From positions 36,584 to 100,583 of the forward strand of contig LXQE01000149.1 in the NCBI GenBank assembly GCA_003326195.1: a stretch of DNA of 64,000 nt, given 5' to 3'. Made by a program: the position numbers and the translations under genes. Below the pieces are notes generated by a model, which ran no database searches, was not told where the DNA came from, and was given only the letters and a program-made list of their open reading frames with translations. This document shows, piece after piece, positions 37,414 to 45,707 of the stretch (positions are counted from its first letter, which is position 1; the number at the start of each line of letters is the position of its first letter). The stretch comes from Nostoc punctiforme NIES-2108. Lineage in GTDB: Bacteria > Cyanobacteriota > Cyanobacteriia > Cyanobacteriales > Nostocaceae.

Positions 37414-38481
37414 TCAATTGATAACTGCTGTATAAATGCATCTTAAAGATGTAAGATAATTGTTTATGTCCAAGTGTTGAACTCTGACTCGTGCATTATT
37501 TCCCAAAGATATTCTCAGATTTTCGTCTGCAATTAAGGATTGCATTGCCTCTGACAATTGTTGAATATTCCCCGGATTAACTAATAAACCATTTTGGTTT
37601 TGAGTAACTATTTCGGGTATTCCTCCCACTGCGGTAGTGATAACTGCTAAACCCCAACTCATTGCCTCTAGTAGTGCCATAGGTAGACCTTCGTTGTAGG
37701 AAGGTAACACAAAGACATCCGCTTTAGTTAAAAGGTCGTCGCGTTTTTCTTGATCTACCCAATCAAGAATAGTGATGTAGTCAATAAGATTTAGGGTTGG
37801 GAGCAAACTACGAGCTTGTTCTACATCTCCATCGCCTGCTATAACTAACTTGGCTTGACTTTGTTGAGCAACAGGCATAGAAGCAAATGCTTTAATTAAA
37901 TCAAAAGCACCTTTGCGCTCACCAATGCGCCCTAAAAATAAGAAAAATATCTGTTTAGAATCTATCCGCTGTGGAATTTGTGCAGGAATTTTTACTGGGT
38001 TAGGGAGAACAATAACTTGCTCTGGCTTCAAACCAAGATTCTCAATGTAAAAATTTTTCCAGCTATCTGATAAAACAATAAAACGGGTACATTTACAAAA
38101 CGACCAACTTAGCCACTGCTGAAGAAATTGAGGTAGTTTAGAGTAAAACAAATGAAAATCAGCACTATGAGTATGAATAATTACTGGTTTTTGAAATAGC
38201 CAACCAATCAGAGTAGTGATTGAATGACGGAAAGCGCTACCTCTATCTGAAACATGGATGTGTATTAGGTCAGATCTTTGGTTTAATAAATTCCAAAACA
38301 ACTCACCTATTGCCTGCAAAAACACTAACACTTTATGGATAGTAGAACCATTCGGTAAAGTCGTAATGTGTTTAATTTGAATATCAGAGGTAGTTTCTTC
38401 AAGAATGAGCTTTTCCACAGAAACTATTCCACCTTGGCGCTCTAAGCTTTCGCCCAACATAGTAATTTTTATGGGACTCAT
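37414..38481 (-). CDS. Family 4 glycosyltransferase
   Basis: 355 residues with a GT-B fold. The N-terminal half has ITMLGESLERQGGIVSVEKL (donor-side glycine loop QGGI). The C-terminal half has FLGRIGERKGAFDLIKAF and the nucleotide-sugar-binding PSYNEGLPMALLEAMSWG with the EX7E motif, followed by AVITTAVGGIPEIV. It transfers a sugar from a nucleotide donor to a growing glycan. It is likely co-transcribed with the WecB-family gene 218 bp downstream. Confidence 0.9.
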   Translation of the reverse strand: MSPIKITMLGESLERQGGIVSVEKLILEETTSDIQIKHITTLPNGSTIHKVLVFLQAIGELFWNLLNQRSDLIHIHVSDRGSAFRHSITTLIGWLFQKPVIIHTHSADFHLFYSKLPQFLQQWLSWSFCKCTRFIVLSDSWKNFYIENLGLKPEQVIVLPNPVKIPAQIPQRIDSKQIFFLFLGRIGERKGAFDLIKAFASMPVAQQSQAKLVIAGDGDVEQARSLLPTLNLIDYITILDWVDQEKRDDLLTKADVFVLPSYNEGLPMALLEAMSWGLAVITTAVGGIPEIVTQNQNGLLVNPGNIQQLSEAMQSLIADENLRISLGNNARVRVQHLDINNYLTSLRCIYTAVIN

Positions 38482-38822
38482 AATTGCTATTAATATGTTT
38501 TGGGAATTTAGTACAAGGCTATTTTATATAAACTATTGAACGAATTTCTTCTAGTTTATATCCAAATGCCTACTCCAAGAGCATTTTGAGAATTAATTCT
38601 AATAACTCTATTTATTTGAGCTCAGATCCACAAATTTATTCAATGTACACTTTTATGATTTTACAGGATGATCTCCATAACAAAATTCTGCCATAGGGAT
38701 TGTTATGAGAATATTTAAAACATTGTTGTTAATAACAGCATTCTAGCATTCTCTCATAACTCAAAGCTAAGTAACAATTTTTTGTTTAAGCTAAATCATG
38801 TATTTACAGGTAAGAAAAACTA
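38482..38822. other. Divergent intergenic region
   Basis: 341 bp between the minus-strand glycosyltransferase and the plus-strand acyl-CoA ligase. AT-rich, and it must contain both promoters. A partly self-complementary stretch (AAACATTGTTG TTAATAACAGCATT) near 38720-38745 is the only structure I notice. Confidence 0.45.
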
Positions 38823-40325
38823 ATGAATTTATTTGAGCTTTTAGTAGGGGAAGACAATCATCCAGCCTTAGTTACACCTGAAGGGCGATCGCTAACCTAT
38901 AAGCAATTACGCGAGAATGTTATTGGACTGGTATCTCAACTCAACAGCTTTGGATTGAAACGGGGAGAACGCATTGCCATTGCCATGACTAATGGTTCAC
39001 CAATGGCGATTACCTTTTTGGCTGCTGCCTTATGTGGCACTGCTGCACCCTTAAATCCCAAATACAAACAAGAAGAATTTGCCTTTTACTATCAAGATAC
39101 CCAAGCAAAAGCACTGATTACGTTGTCTGAGGGGTCAGAAGCAGCCATTGCTAGCGTCACACCCGATATGATGCTGATTAATGCCAAGATAAATACTGAT
39201 GGTACATTAAGCTTTGAATCAGTCAAAACAGGCTCAGAACCAGCAGAATCCGCGAATCCCACAGCCCCCAACGCTGATGATATAGCGATGATTCTTCACA
39301 CTAGCGGCACTACCAGTCGTCCCAAGCGTGTGCCGATTCGTCATCGCAACTTAATTGCTTCAGCCGGCAATCTGATTAATGCTTACTCACTCACAGCAGC
39401 TGATACTACACTTTGCCTAATGCCCTTGTTCCATGTTCACGGATTGGTGGGCTGTTTGCTGGCAACTCTGGCTTCGGGCGGTACATTAGTTTGTCCCAAT
39501 GGCTTTAATGCTTTGGAGTTTTGGAAACTGGTAGATACCTACAAACCCACTTGGTACTCCGCAGCGCCAACCATGCACCAGACAATTTTGGCGCGCGCTA
39601 GCCGCAACCCAGAAATTGTCCAAGCAAACCGCTTTCGTTTTATTCGCTCTAGTAGTGCTTCCTTGCCGCCAATTATCATTGAACAGCTAGAGGCAACTCT
39701 GAATGCTCCTGTGGTGGAATCTTACAGCATGACTGAAGCATCTCACTTAATGACCACCAATCCCCTACCGCCAAAAGTCAGAAAACCAGGTACTGTAGGT
39801 TATGGCTTCGGGGTAGAAGTGGGCATTATGGACTCCGAAGGCAACCTATTATCTCAGGGAAGCTTGGGCGAGGTGGTAATAAAAGCACCCAATGTTATAG
39901 ATGGCTACGAAAACAATCCAGAAGCTAACGCCACTGCTTTTGTGAACGGTTGGTTCCGCACAGGGGATCAGGGTGCAGTGGATGCAGAGGGCTACCTCCG
40001 CTTGACTGGACGAATTAAAGAATTGATTAACCGGGGTGGGGAAAAAATTTCTCCTTTAGAAGTGGATGATGTCTTGCTGCGCCATCCTGCCGTCGCCGAA
40101 GCCTTAGCTTTTGCCGTTCCCCACAAATCTTTAGGAGAAGATATCCATGCGGCTGTGGTTCTGAAAGCAGAAGCTGGCGAAAAAGAACTTTTAGCTCACT
40201 GTGCAACTATGCTGGCAGACTTCAAAGTTCCCAAACAAGTTCACATTTTAGATCAACTACCTCGTGGTGCTACCGGTAAATTGCAACGGTTGGCGATGGC
40301 GAAATTGCTCAATATAGGGGAGTAG
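38823..40325 (+). CDS. AMP-forming acyl-CoA synthetase (oxalate--CoA ligase-like)
   Basis: 500 residues. ANL-family motifs: ILHTSGTTSRPKRVPIRHRN (A3, P-loop), YSMTEASHLM (A5), GWFRTGDQGAVDAEGYLRLTG (A7/A8, quoted in part) and the C-terminal catalytic lysine in PRGATGKLQRL (A10). The overall pattern is closest to the AAE3/Pcs60 group, which activates oxalate or similar short acids. It is monocistronic on the plus strand. A likely JAB-domain gene fragment begins right after it. Confidence 0.85.
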   Translation: MNLFELLVGEDNHPALVTPEGRSLTYKQLRENVIGLVSQLNSFGLKRGERIAIAMTNGSPMAITFLAAALCGTAAPLNPKYKQEEFAFYYQDTQAKALITLSEGSEAAIASVTPDMMLINAKINTDGTLSFESVKTGSEPAESANPTAPNADDIAMILHTSGTTSRPKRVPIRHRNLIASAGNLINAYSLTAADTTLCLMPLFHVHGLVGCLLATLASGGTLVCPNGFNALEFWKLVDTYKPTWYSAAPTMHQTILARASRNPEIVQANRFRFIRSSSASLPPIIIEQLEATLNAPVVESYSMTEASHLMTTNPLPPKVRKPGTVGYGFGVEVGIMDSEGNLLSQGSLGEVVIKAPNVIDGYENNPEANATAFVNGWFRTGDQGAVDAEGYLRLTGRIKELINRGGEKISPLEVDDVLLRHPAVAEALAFAVPHKSLGEDIHAAVVLKAEAGEKELLAHCATMLADFKVPKQVHILDQLPRGATGKLQRLAMAKLLNIGE

Positions 40326-40347
40326 GGAGATAACGGAAGTTTACTAA

Positions 40348-40482
40348 ATGATCTGGCACACCCACAGCGAACACGCTGGCACTTTTGCTTCGGCAGCTGT
40401 CAGCAATTGGGAGATGGCGATCGCTACCTTCCTTTCAGTTCAGGCCTTGTGGCGCTCGTCTATAAACCGGATCAGCAAATAA
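40348..40482 (+). pseudogene. Possible JAB/MPN metalloprotease gene fragment
   Basis: Codons 40348-40482 read MIWHTHSEHAGTFASAAVSN then WEMAIATFLSV. The His-x-His...Ser-x-x layout resembles the JAMM metal motif (HxHP...SxxD), but the Pro and Asp are changed. The preceding in-frame codon is a stop. The surrounding protein is missing and the frame breaks soon after. I read it as the remains of a JAB-domain gene. This is tentative; it lies next to the 3' end of the ThiF/E1-like gene on the other strand. Confidence 0.3.
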
Positions 40483-40562
40483 TCACCGCCATACGGACAA
40501 AAAATATTGGTAGAAACAGCGCGGTGTTAGAAGTAGGAACGAGTTTGAGAGCGATCGCTACT

Positions 40563-40667
40563 TATACCAATTCAATTAATGATTGCAACACATCCTTGGG
40601 TAAAGACGCGATTCATCGCGTCTCTACAAATGGTCTATTTGTCGCATTCTTTTTTCAAATTGGTATT
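40563..40667. mobile_element. Small inverted-repeat element (ATACCAATT ends)
   Basis: Ends ATACCAATT (40564-40572) and AATTGGTAT (40658-40666) are inverted. A central hairpin AGACGCGAT/ATCGCGTCT lies at 40603-40622. No clear target duplication is visible. It looks like a short non-autonomous element of the kind scattered in Nostoc genomes. It is part of why an apparent 171-codon frame at 40407-40922 is not a real gene. Confidence 0.6.
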
Positions 40668-40903
40668 ATTTCACTTCACCAGCACCCTTTTCCACCTGAA
40701 ACTAAATTTTCAACCATCAACGTTCGCGCAGCGTCTCCAAGAGTTGCGGCATTACTTTGTTCTACAAGTTGCAGATTGACTCGGTGCAACATCCACGATC
40801 GCCAGCGTTGTGCAGTTTATCAGGTAACTCAACTTCATTCTCTGACACGCTCTCGACAGATTGATGGTCAATTGCTCGTCAAAATCACAAACGTCTATGC
40901 AAT

Positions 40904-41542
40904 CTACAAAAACAGAGATTGAACAGTCAGATCCTTCTGGGTGATACTGAAGTTACGCTGTTCTGCTATGGCAACGAATGAAACGATCGCTTCACACGCC
41001 ACAGCCACAGTTAACATCACCAGGTTTCGCGCCAACGGATAATCACAGACATCATCATTAACCTCGGAAGGAACGCGATAAAGGTCATTCCAAATCACTT
41101 CTGCATAATCTGCTGATAGTCCAACATGAAGACAAGGTACGCTTAATTGTTCAGCATAATCTTTCACTGCTTGACGTGCCACACTATTGTCAAAGACATC
41201 AACAATTAGCTGGCTGTCTTGGAGTAATTGATTTGTATTTGCTGATGTCAACTCCTTTGTTTTGGCATCAACTTTAGTACCAATTGCTCGATATAAATTA
41301 TTCGCCAAAATCTTCGCCTTGAACGCTCCAACATCAGAACGGTAGTAAGGCTGAGTTGAAAAGTTACGCTCCTCAATGCGATCGCGATCTATTACTGTAA
41401 GTTTATCAAAACCAGACCGAGCTAAGTTTTCCGCAATGTTAGCTCCTAATGCTCCAGCGCCACAAATGGTTACAGGATAGTTCTTCAGTTTTGCCATCAC
41501 AGCATTGCTGCGGTAAAGCTGTTCGTGAAAAAAGATACTCAT
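40904..41542 (-). CDS. ThiF/E1-like adenylyltransferase
   Basis: 212 residues. The Rossmann nucleotide motif is VTICGAGALGANIAENLARS, followed by KLTVIDRDRIEERNFSTQPY and VDVFDNSVARQAV, as in ThiF/MoeB/E1 proteins. These activate the C-terminus of a ubiquitin- or ThiS-like protein by adenylation. One cysteine, in NDDVCDYPLA, is positioned as a possible thioester residue. It is the last gene of the minus-strand locus with the Ro60-like protein and structured RNAs, 47 bp after the preceding gene. Its partner is not certain; the 66-residue protein of the same locus is a candidate. Confidence 0.85.
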   Translation of the reverse strand: MSIFFHEQLYRSNAVMAKLKNYPVTICGAGALGANIAENLARSGFDKLTVIDRDRIEERNFSTQPYYRSDVGAFKAKILANNLYRAIGTKVDAKTKELTSANTNQLLQDSQLIVDVFDNSVARQAVKDYAEQLSVPCLHVGLSADYAEVIWNDLYRVPSEVNDDVCDYPLARNLVMLTVAVACEAIVSFVAIAEQRNFSITQKDLTVQSLFL

Positions 41543-41589
41543 AATAATTCGTAATGGGCTACGCCCCGCTTCGCTAACGTAATTCGTAA

Positions 41590-42423
41590 TTAATACTCTT
41601 GTTGTTCAATTACACCTACTAAGGATTGCAAGTCAAAATCGCGATCGCGTCCACTCAGACAAATGCCAGAACTGACAACTGTCAAGTCAGTTTTAGCGAT
41701 CGCACTACTATGGCGAACACCGTCAGCAGTCGTCCAATCGACTGTCCAATAATCGTTGCGATCGTGGAATTGAGTTAAAGTACCACCGCCCATTTGCAAT
41801 GCCTTTCTCAATCGCTTTTCATCCTGTTGGGGTTGAGTAAATCCCTCAATGCGCCGAGTTGCTAATTCATAGACTGTGCGGATTTCTGGAGTAATCCCCT
41901 TAAACTGTAATTCTTCAGATGGAATGAGTTGCTTAACAGCAGATCGCAGAGTTTCAGAAATTGCCGGATCGGTACGGCGATCTACTTCCTCGAACCAGGA
42001 TGAATGCCCATTCCAACGGGCAATGATTTGCTCAAAGGCGATACCCTCAGTTACTAGATGCACTGCGATCGGTTTAACTACCTTCAACCGTTGACGCATA
42101 TCTACTTCATTCACTGGGTATGCTAACCAAGTTTGTTTTTGCAGTTGGTGTGCTAACCGCAGCCGTATTTGGGGAAAGTGTTGCAGATATTCCACAATTT
42201 GGGGTAAGTCTGCTTCTTCTACAACTGTTGCTGTTTTTTCATCTACAGCCTGAAAGATGCCCCAACCTTCAAATTTACTAGGCTTTGGACTGAAGGTGTA
42301 GACCATTCCGGCTACCCGTGTGCGAACTCGTCCACCTTTGACGCAGGGCGCTAGGAATTGGGTGGTATGTAATTGCGCTTCTGCGATCGCAATTTGGTTG
42401 ATTAGCTTAAATATGTTAGTCAT
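41590..42423 (-). CDS. Unknown protein of the Ro60/structured-RNA locus
   Basis: 277 residues from the ATG at 42423 (MTNIFKLINQIAIAEAQL); a TTG at 42462 is an upstream alternative without better support. No domain is recognised. Visible segments include FLAPCVKGGRVRTRVAGMVY, FSPKPSKFEGWGIF and a C-terminal half with NDYWTVDWTTADGVRHSS and GICLSGRDRDFDL. The C-terminal end looks like small beta-strands. It starts 92 bp after the rRNA-mimic RNA (42515-42719) and is followed by the ThiF-like gene, so it belongs to the locus. Function unknown. Confidence 0.75.
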   Translation of the reverse strand: MTNIFKLINQIAIAEAQLHTTQFLAPCVKGGRVRTRVAGMVYTFSPKPSKFEGWGIFQAVDEKTATVVEEADLPQIVEYLQHFPQIRLRLAHQLQKQTWLAYPVNEVDMRQRLKVVKPIAVHLVTEGIAFEQIIARWNGHSSWFEEVDRRTDPAISETLRSAVKQLIPSEELQFKGITPEIRTVYELATRRIEGFTQPQQDEKRLRKALQMGGGTLTQFHDRNDYWTVDWTTADGVRHSSAIAKTDLTVVSSGICLSGRDRDFDLQSLVGVIEQQEY

Positions 42424-42514
42424 AACTAATATCAATTTTAAAAAATAAGGCTGCCAATGCAACCCTATAAACCGTTATGAAATCCCACTTTCTTAATTAC
42501 GAATTAATATAATT

Positions 42515-42719
42515 CTGCGTGCAAGTTGGTGGAGCATTGCGTGTTCTCAGTTACTAGAGGGACTCCGCTGGTGAGTTGTTACACACTCTTTCAAGGATGG
42601 CTACTTTTAAGCCTACCTCCCAGGTTCTTCGCACTCCCCGTTCACACACGCCCACTGTATTTGACAGTGTACCGTTCCTCTCGTACTAGTATGTAGGCTC
42701 CAAGAGTTGGGGCACGCAG
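42515..42719 (-). ncRNA. Y-like RNA C: carries 23S sarcin-ricin and GTPase-centre mimics
   Basis: 205 nt, read 42719 to 42515. The outer stem CUGCGUGC/GCACGCAG is closed by the locus-wide internal loop (CCCAACU / CCAACUU), then by a second stem UGGAGC/GCUCCA. Inside, UACU/GGUA closes a hairpin containing AGUACGAGAGGA (42676-42687), the universally conserved 12-nt sarcin-ricin sequence. Then come a CACUGU/ACAGUG hairpin, stem GCGUGU/ACACGC, and at 42568-42623 a 56-nt copy of the GTPase-associated centre (L11-binding domain). The latter has GGCUUAAAAGUAGCC and GAGUGUGUAACAACUC. Its closing stem is CUGG/CCAG, where rRNA has CCAG/CUGG, so the pair is kept although both sides differ. Confidence 0.88.
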
Positions 42720-42950
42720 GATATTAAAATAATACAATATACTACACAAAATTGGAAGAGATGAATAGAGGATTTTGCAGTAGAGCGATCGCTACCACTT
42801 CATACACTTTCTTCATGTCGCTTTATCACTCCTTGGATTGAGCGATCGCTTAAATGAAATACCACAACAAGTACTATAAAAACGAGGTAATCAAGTCCGG
42901 CTAGTCTGACGTGACCTTAATTTCATCTCTTTTGTAATTTACTCAAATGG

Positions 42951-43718
42951 CTATATGAAGATCCGAGGCAAGTTGTTAGACTCCGAATAGAGAGGGGAAT
43001 TGTATTTTAATTTGAAATCTGATATTAAATGATTATGTTGATCAATGATATTGTTATTCACAAAATCTATGAGTTGAGTTAAAGTTAAAATCTCATCAAA
43101 GCCGACATGTAGCAAATTACCACCAGTAGTGAAATGTAACATATTTCTTAGCCTATAAAAATTATTTATAATGTCCTTTATTTTTTGGTCAATCTCCTTT
43201 AGATATTGCATATAATTCGGGCTATCAAGTATAAAATCAAGTCCTAATGTATAGTTTTTTAAGGATTTAATATAGTACTGAGTTCCTATATCTTGAGTAG
43301 AAAATGGCTCATAGAGCTTCAAATCATTGATAGACACAGGTTCGTCATTTTGCTTTTTAGAAATAACTTTGTACTTCTTGTTGTTGATATTTCCATCTAT
43401 CTTATGAACCACAAAGCCTTGATTAAGAAGAGCAGCTTTTACATAATTTTCAAAAGAAATTGATATTTTAATGCTATCGTTTAAATGTTCGTGCGCTAAT
43501 AGAGCTAATAAAGATTCATTTTCATCTTTAAAAGCAATCATTGAATCACTTTGCATTTCATTAACAAGATTTTTGAAAAAAGTAAAATTTTCTATTATTT
43601 TTACATTTCTAAAGTTTCTATAACAAAAATAAAGCATTGAAATCACAGTACACGTCTGATGAAATTCATCAGCATAACAAACATTACCAATACATGAGAG
43701 AGGAAGCATATTTGACAA
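42951..43718 (-). CDS. Unknown AT-rich gene inside the Ro60 locus
   Basis: 255 residues, no domain recognised. It is much richer in A and T and in Asn, Ile and Lys than its neighbours (NVKIIENFTFFKNLVNE, KIKDIINNFYRLRNMLHF). It sits between the Ro60-like gene and the rRNA-mimic RNA. An in-frame Met near residue 28 (MLYFCYRNF) could be the real start. The composition suggests it was acquired separately from the rest of the locus. No toxin, nuclease or transmembrane signature is evident. Confidence 0.6.
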   Translation of the reverse strand: MSNMLPLSCIGNVCYADEFHQTCTVISMLYFCYRNFRNVKIIENFTFFKNLVNEMQSDSMIAFKDENESLLALLAHEHLNDSIKISISFENYVKAALLNQGFVVHKIDGNINNKKYKVISKKQNDEPVSINDLKLYEPFSTQDIGTQYYIKSLKNYTLGLDFILDSPNYMQYLKEIDQKIKDIINNFYRLRNMLHFTTGGNLLHVGFDEILTLTQLIDFVNNNIIDQHNHLISDFKLKYNSPLYSESNNLPRIFI

Positions 43719-43759
43719 AAACTATGAATATACAATTTTATTAGACTTTTATAAAGTAA

Positions 43760-43792
43760 GCAATGTTTACTATTTGTAATAATAAACATTGC
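43760..43792 (-). terminator. Hairpin after the Ro60-like gene
   Basis: A 10-bp perfect stem GCAATGTTTA/TAAACATTGC (43783-43792 and 43760-43769) with a 13-base loop lies 14 bp beyond the stop of the Ro60-like gene. It is followed by TTACTTTATAAAAG rather than a clean T run, so it may attenuate rather than end transcription. Confidence 0.5.
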
Positions 43793-43805
43793 CATCCTTT
43801 AGAAC

Positions 43806-45239
43806 TCATTTATCCTCTCTTACAGGCAACGGCATATCCAAAATCTCCATCAGCAAATCCAGACGAGAGGGGCGCGTCAGGAGTGGGACGATGTTCGGCA
43901 AACTGTAGTAGTCACCCGCGAAAGTGAACGTATCTACAGGTGCTTGCTGCTGCTTCAGTTGACTCTCTACCCAGTTGTAATGAGTACCCACACGGACAAT
44001 CACCACATTGGGCATTATCGCCAACTCCCGGCAGTAGTTCTTGTAAACTTCACCGAAATAAGGAGCAGCATTTTCGCCCTCATCCGTTACCAAAATTATC
44101 TGATCAACTACCTGCTTTTTCTTCCGCATTGCTTCCAATGCACAGCCGATGCTAGTACCACCGCCGGCTTTGATGTGCAGGAAGGCACGTTCCCAGTCGG
44201 TCAACTCCTTGCCTTTTGCCGTAATAGCGTAAGGAATGGTATCAAAAGCGTAGACAAACAGTTCTGCCTTAGTGATACCAGAGATTAGGGCAGCGAGTTG
44301 CAAACCCGTTGCGATCGCATTTTCCATTGAACCAGACTTGTCCACCAATAAAGCAGTTGGACGTGCGATCGCACCACGCCGTTTCACCTGTTCGTTTGTC
44401 ACCTTTTCCAGTTGGGCAACGGTGTCTGCGTCAAAATCTCCTGCGTTTGTGGCAATCTGTGCTTTGAATGCTGAGACACGCGTACTCTTAGACGCTGCTT
44501 CCAGCTTGGAATCAATCAGCTTCTTCACTTGTGGGTGATCCATTGCACCTCTAGTCTGGAGAGACTTGAGGTTGTTGATCGCTTCTTGAGGAGTCATGCT
44601 GTTGATTAACGCCACCAATACAACTGGTGTAAGTTGCTTAATCGCACCAATTGCGATCGTGTAGGGAATTTTGAACTCCACAATCAGCCGTGCCTGTTCT
44701 GCGGCACTTTCTGCCTTAGCAAGCTGCTTCAGCACATTTGCTAAGGAACCCTCTGGAGGAGTATCGCGGAATAGAATCGCATTTGCCCGCTCATTTGGCT
44801 TGATGTGCAGTGAAGCATATAAGTGCTTCATAGCCTTACGACCTCGCAAAGCGGCGCGATCGAATAGAGCTGGATTGCTCTCCCGTGTCTTCAAGTAACG
44901 TCGTACCGCAGTCCGAGCCGAACGAGGTAGTTTATTCTGCTGCTGCTTCATAAAGTCCACCACACGAGCCACTTGATAGGGAGGAAATTCTTGCAGCATC
45001 ATAAATCCAGCATCTCGGTGTTCAGTCAAATTGCTAGTTAACAAATGAGCAATAAACACCTCTTTGTGGTCACGGACATCACCATAACGCTGATACCAAA
45101 CTGCCAGATGTCCGTAGAAGATGGGATCGAGTTCAATAATTAACTGATGAATTTCTGCGACTTGCTCAAGCTTGCGGTGAGGAGTTGTGAGCAAACTGTT
45201 GAGCATTTCCAAACGCAGGTCACGTTCTGCGGTGTTCAT
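43806..45239 (-). CDS. rsr: Ro60-like TROVE/vWA-domain RNA-binding protein
   Basis: 477 residues with a strong ribosome-binding site (AGGAGGTTCATA before ATG). The first 280 residues are all-helical and match the TROVE ring of Ro60: LPRSARTAVRRYLKTRE, FDRAALRGRKAMKHLYASLH and VALINSMTPQEAINNLKSLQ. Residues about 293-460 are a von Willebrand A domain with a complete MIDAS site: DKSGS, the Thr in GGGTS, and LVTDEGE. Bacterial Ro (Rsr) binds Y RNAs through the ring, directs RNA degradation with PNPase, and helps rRNA maturation and stress survival. Five candidate Y-like RNAs surround it on the same strand. It is the central gene of this locus. Confidence 0.8.
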   Translation of the reverse strand: MNTAERDLRLEMLNSLLTTPHRKLEQVAEIHQLIIELDPIFYGHLAVWYQRYGDVRDHKEVFIAHLLTSNLTEHRDAGFMMLQEFPPYQVARVVDFMKQQQNKLPRSARTAVRRYLKTRESNPALFDRAALRGRKAMKHLYASLHIKPNERANAILFRDTPPEGSLANVLKQLAKAESAAEQARLIVEFKIPYTIAIGAIKQLTPVVLVALINSMTPQEAINNLKSLQTRGAMDHPQVKKLIDSKLEAASKSTRVSAFKAQIATNAGDFDADTVAQLEKVTNEQVKRRGAIARPTALLVDKSGSMENAIATGLQLAALISGITKAELFVYAFDTIPYAITAKGKELTDWERAFLHIKAGGGTSIGCALEAMRKKKQVVDQIILVTDEGENAAPYFGEVYKNYCRELAIMPNVVIVRVGTHYNWVESQLKQQQAPVDTFTFAGDYYSLPNIVPLLTRPSRLDLLMEILDMPLPVREDK

Positions 45240-45302
45240 TATGAACCTCCTCTAGTTGTGATGGATGAGGAAGCAGATGTTGCACGCGAGGCGATCAAGT
45301 CA

Positions 45303-45372
45303 CCGCGCAAGTTGTAGAAGCATTGTGTATAACTTGTGCAGAGTTATGTAAGCTTCTGCGATCGGGGCGCGG
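45303..45372 (-). ncRNA. Y-like RNA F: minimal form with anticodon-type hairpin
   Basis: 70 nt, read 45372 to 45303, 63 bp upstream of the Ro60-like gene. The outer stem is CCGCGC/GCGCGG, the internal loop CCCGAUCGC / ACAACUU, the second stem AGAAGC/GCUUCU. The linker UUACAUA is conserved with RNAs A-C, and the cap is a 6-bp stem AUAACU/AGUUAU with a 7-base loop CUGCACA. The loop has U at its second place followed by GCA, like a tRNA anticodon loop for Cys. It has no D or T arm. It is the smallest member of the set. Confidence 0.68.
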
Positions 45373-45578
45373 CAACAACTGCCAATAAATTTGAATTTCT
45401 ATGTAACAGTCCTGATTAGTATGTGAAATTCTCTGTCTTTTTCTTCAACTTCGCGTCCTTCTCTGACGAGACACTGCGCGAAGGCGGTTCGTTTAAAAAA
45501 AGTAATTTTTGCAACTCAACAAAGACACGAAAAAAAGAGCGAAAGAGAAGTTGCCATCAATCATTAATAAAATAAGAT

Positions 45579-45701
<123 letters not shown>

Positions 45702-45707
45702 AAAATT

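Noticed and set aside
40407..40922. A 171-codon plus-strand open frame after the acyl-CoA ligase
   Set aside because: It runs through a small inverted-repeat element and over the end of the ThiF-like gene, has no ribosome-binding site and shows no domain. Only the overlapping possible JAB fragment in another frame is kept, at low confidence.
40904..42423. A PRTRC (ParB-related, ThiF-related) cassette
   Set aside because: A ThiF-like protein is present, but no ParB-like or other recognisable PRTRC proteins; the neighbours are the TROVE protein and structured RNAs instead.
42515..42719. A degenerate fragment of a 23S rRNA gene
   Set aside because: The two rRNA-like parts come from distant places in 23S rRNA, are joined inside a stem-loop scaffold shared with four other RNAs, and keep pairing by compensatory change.
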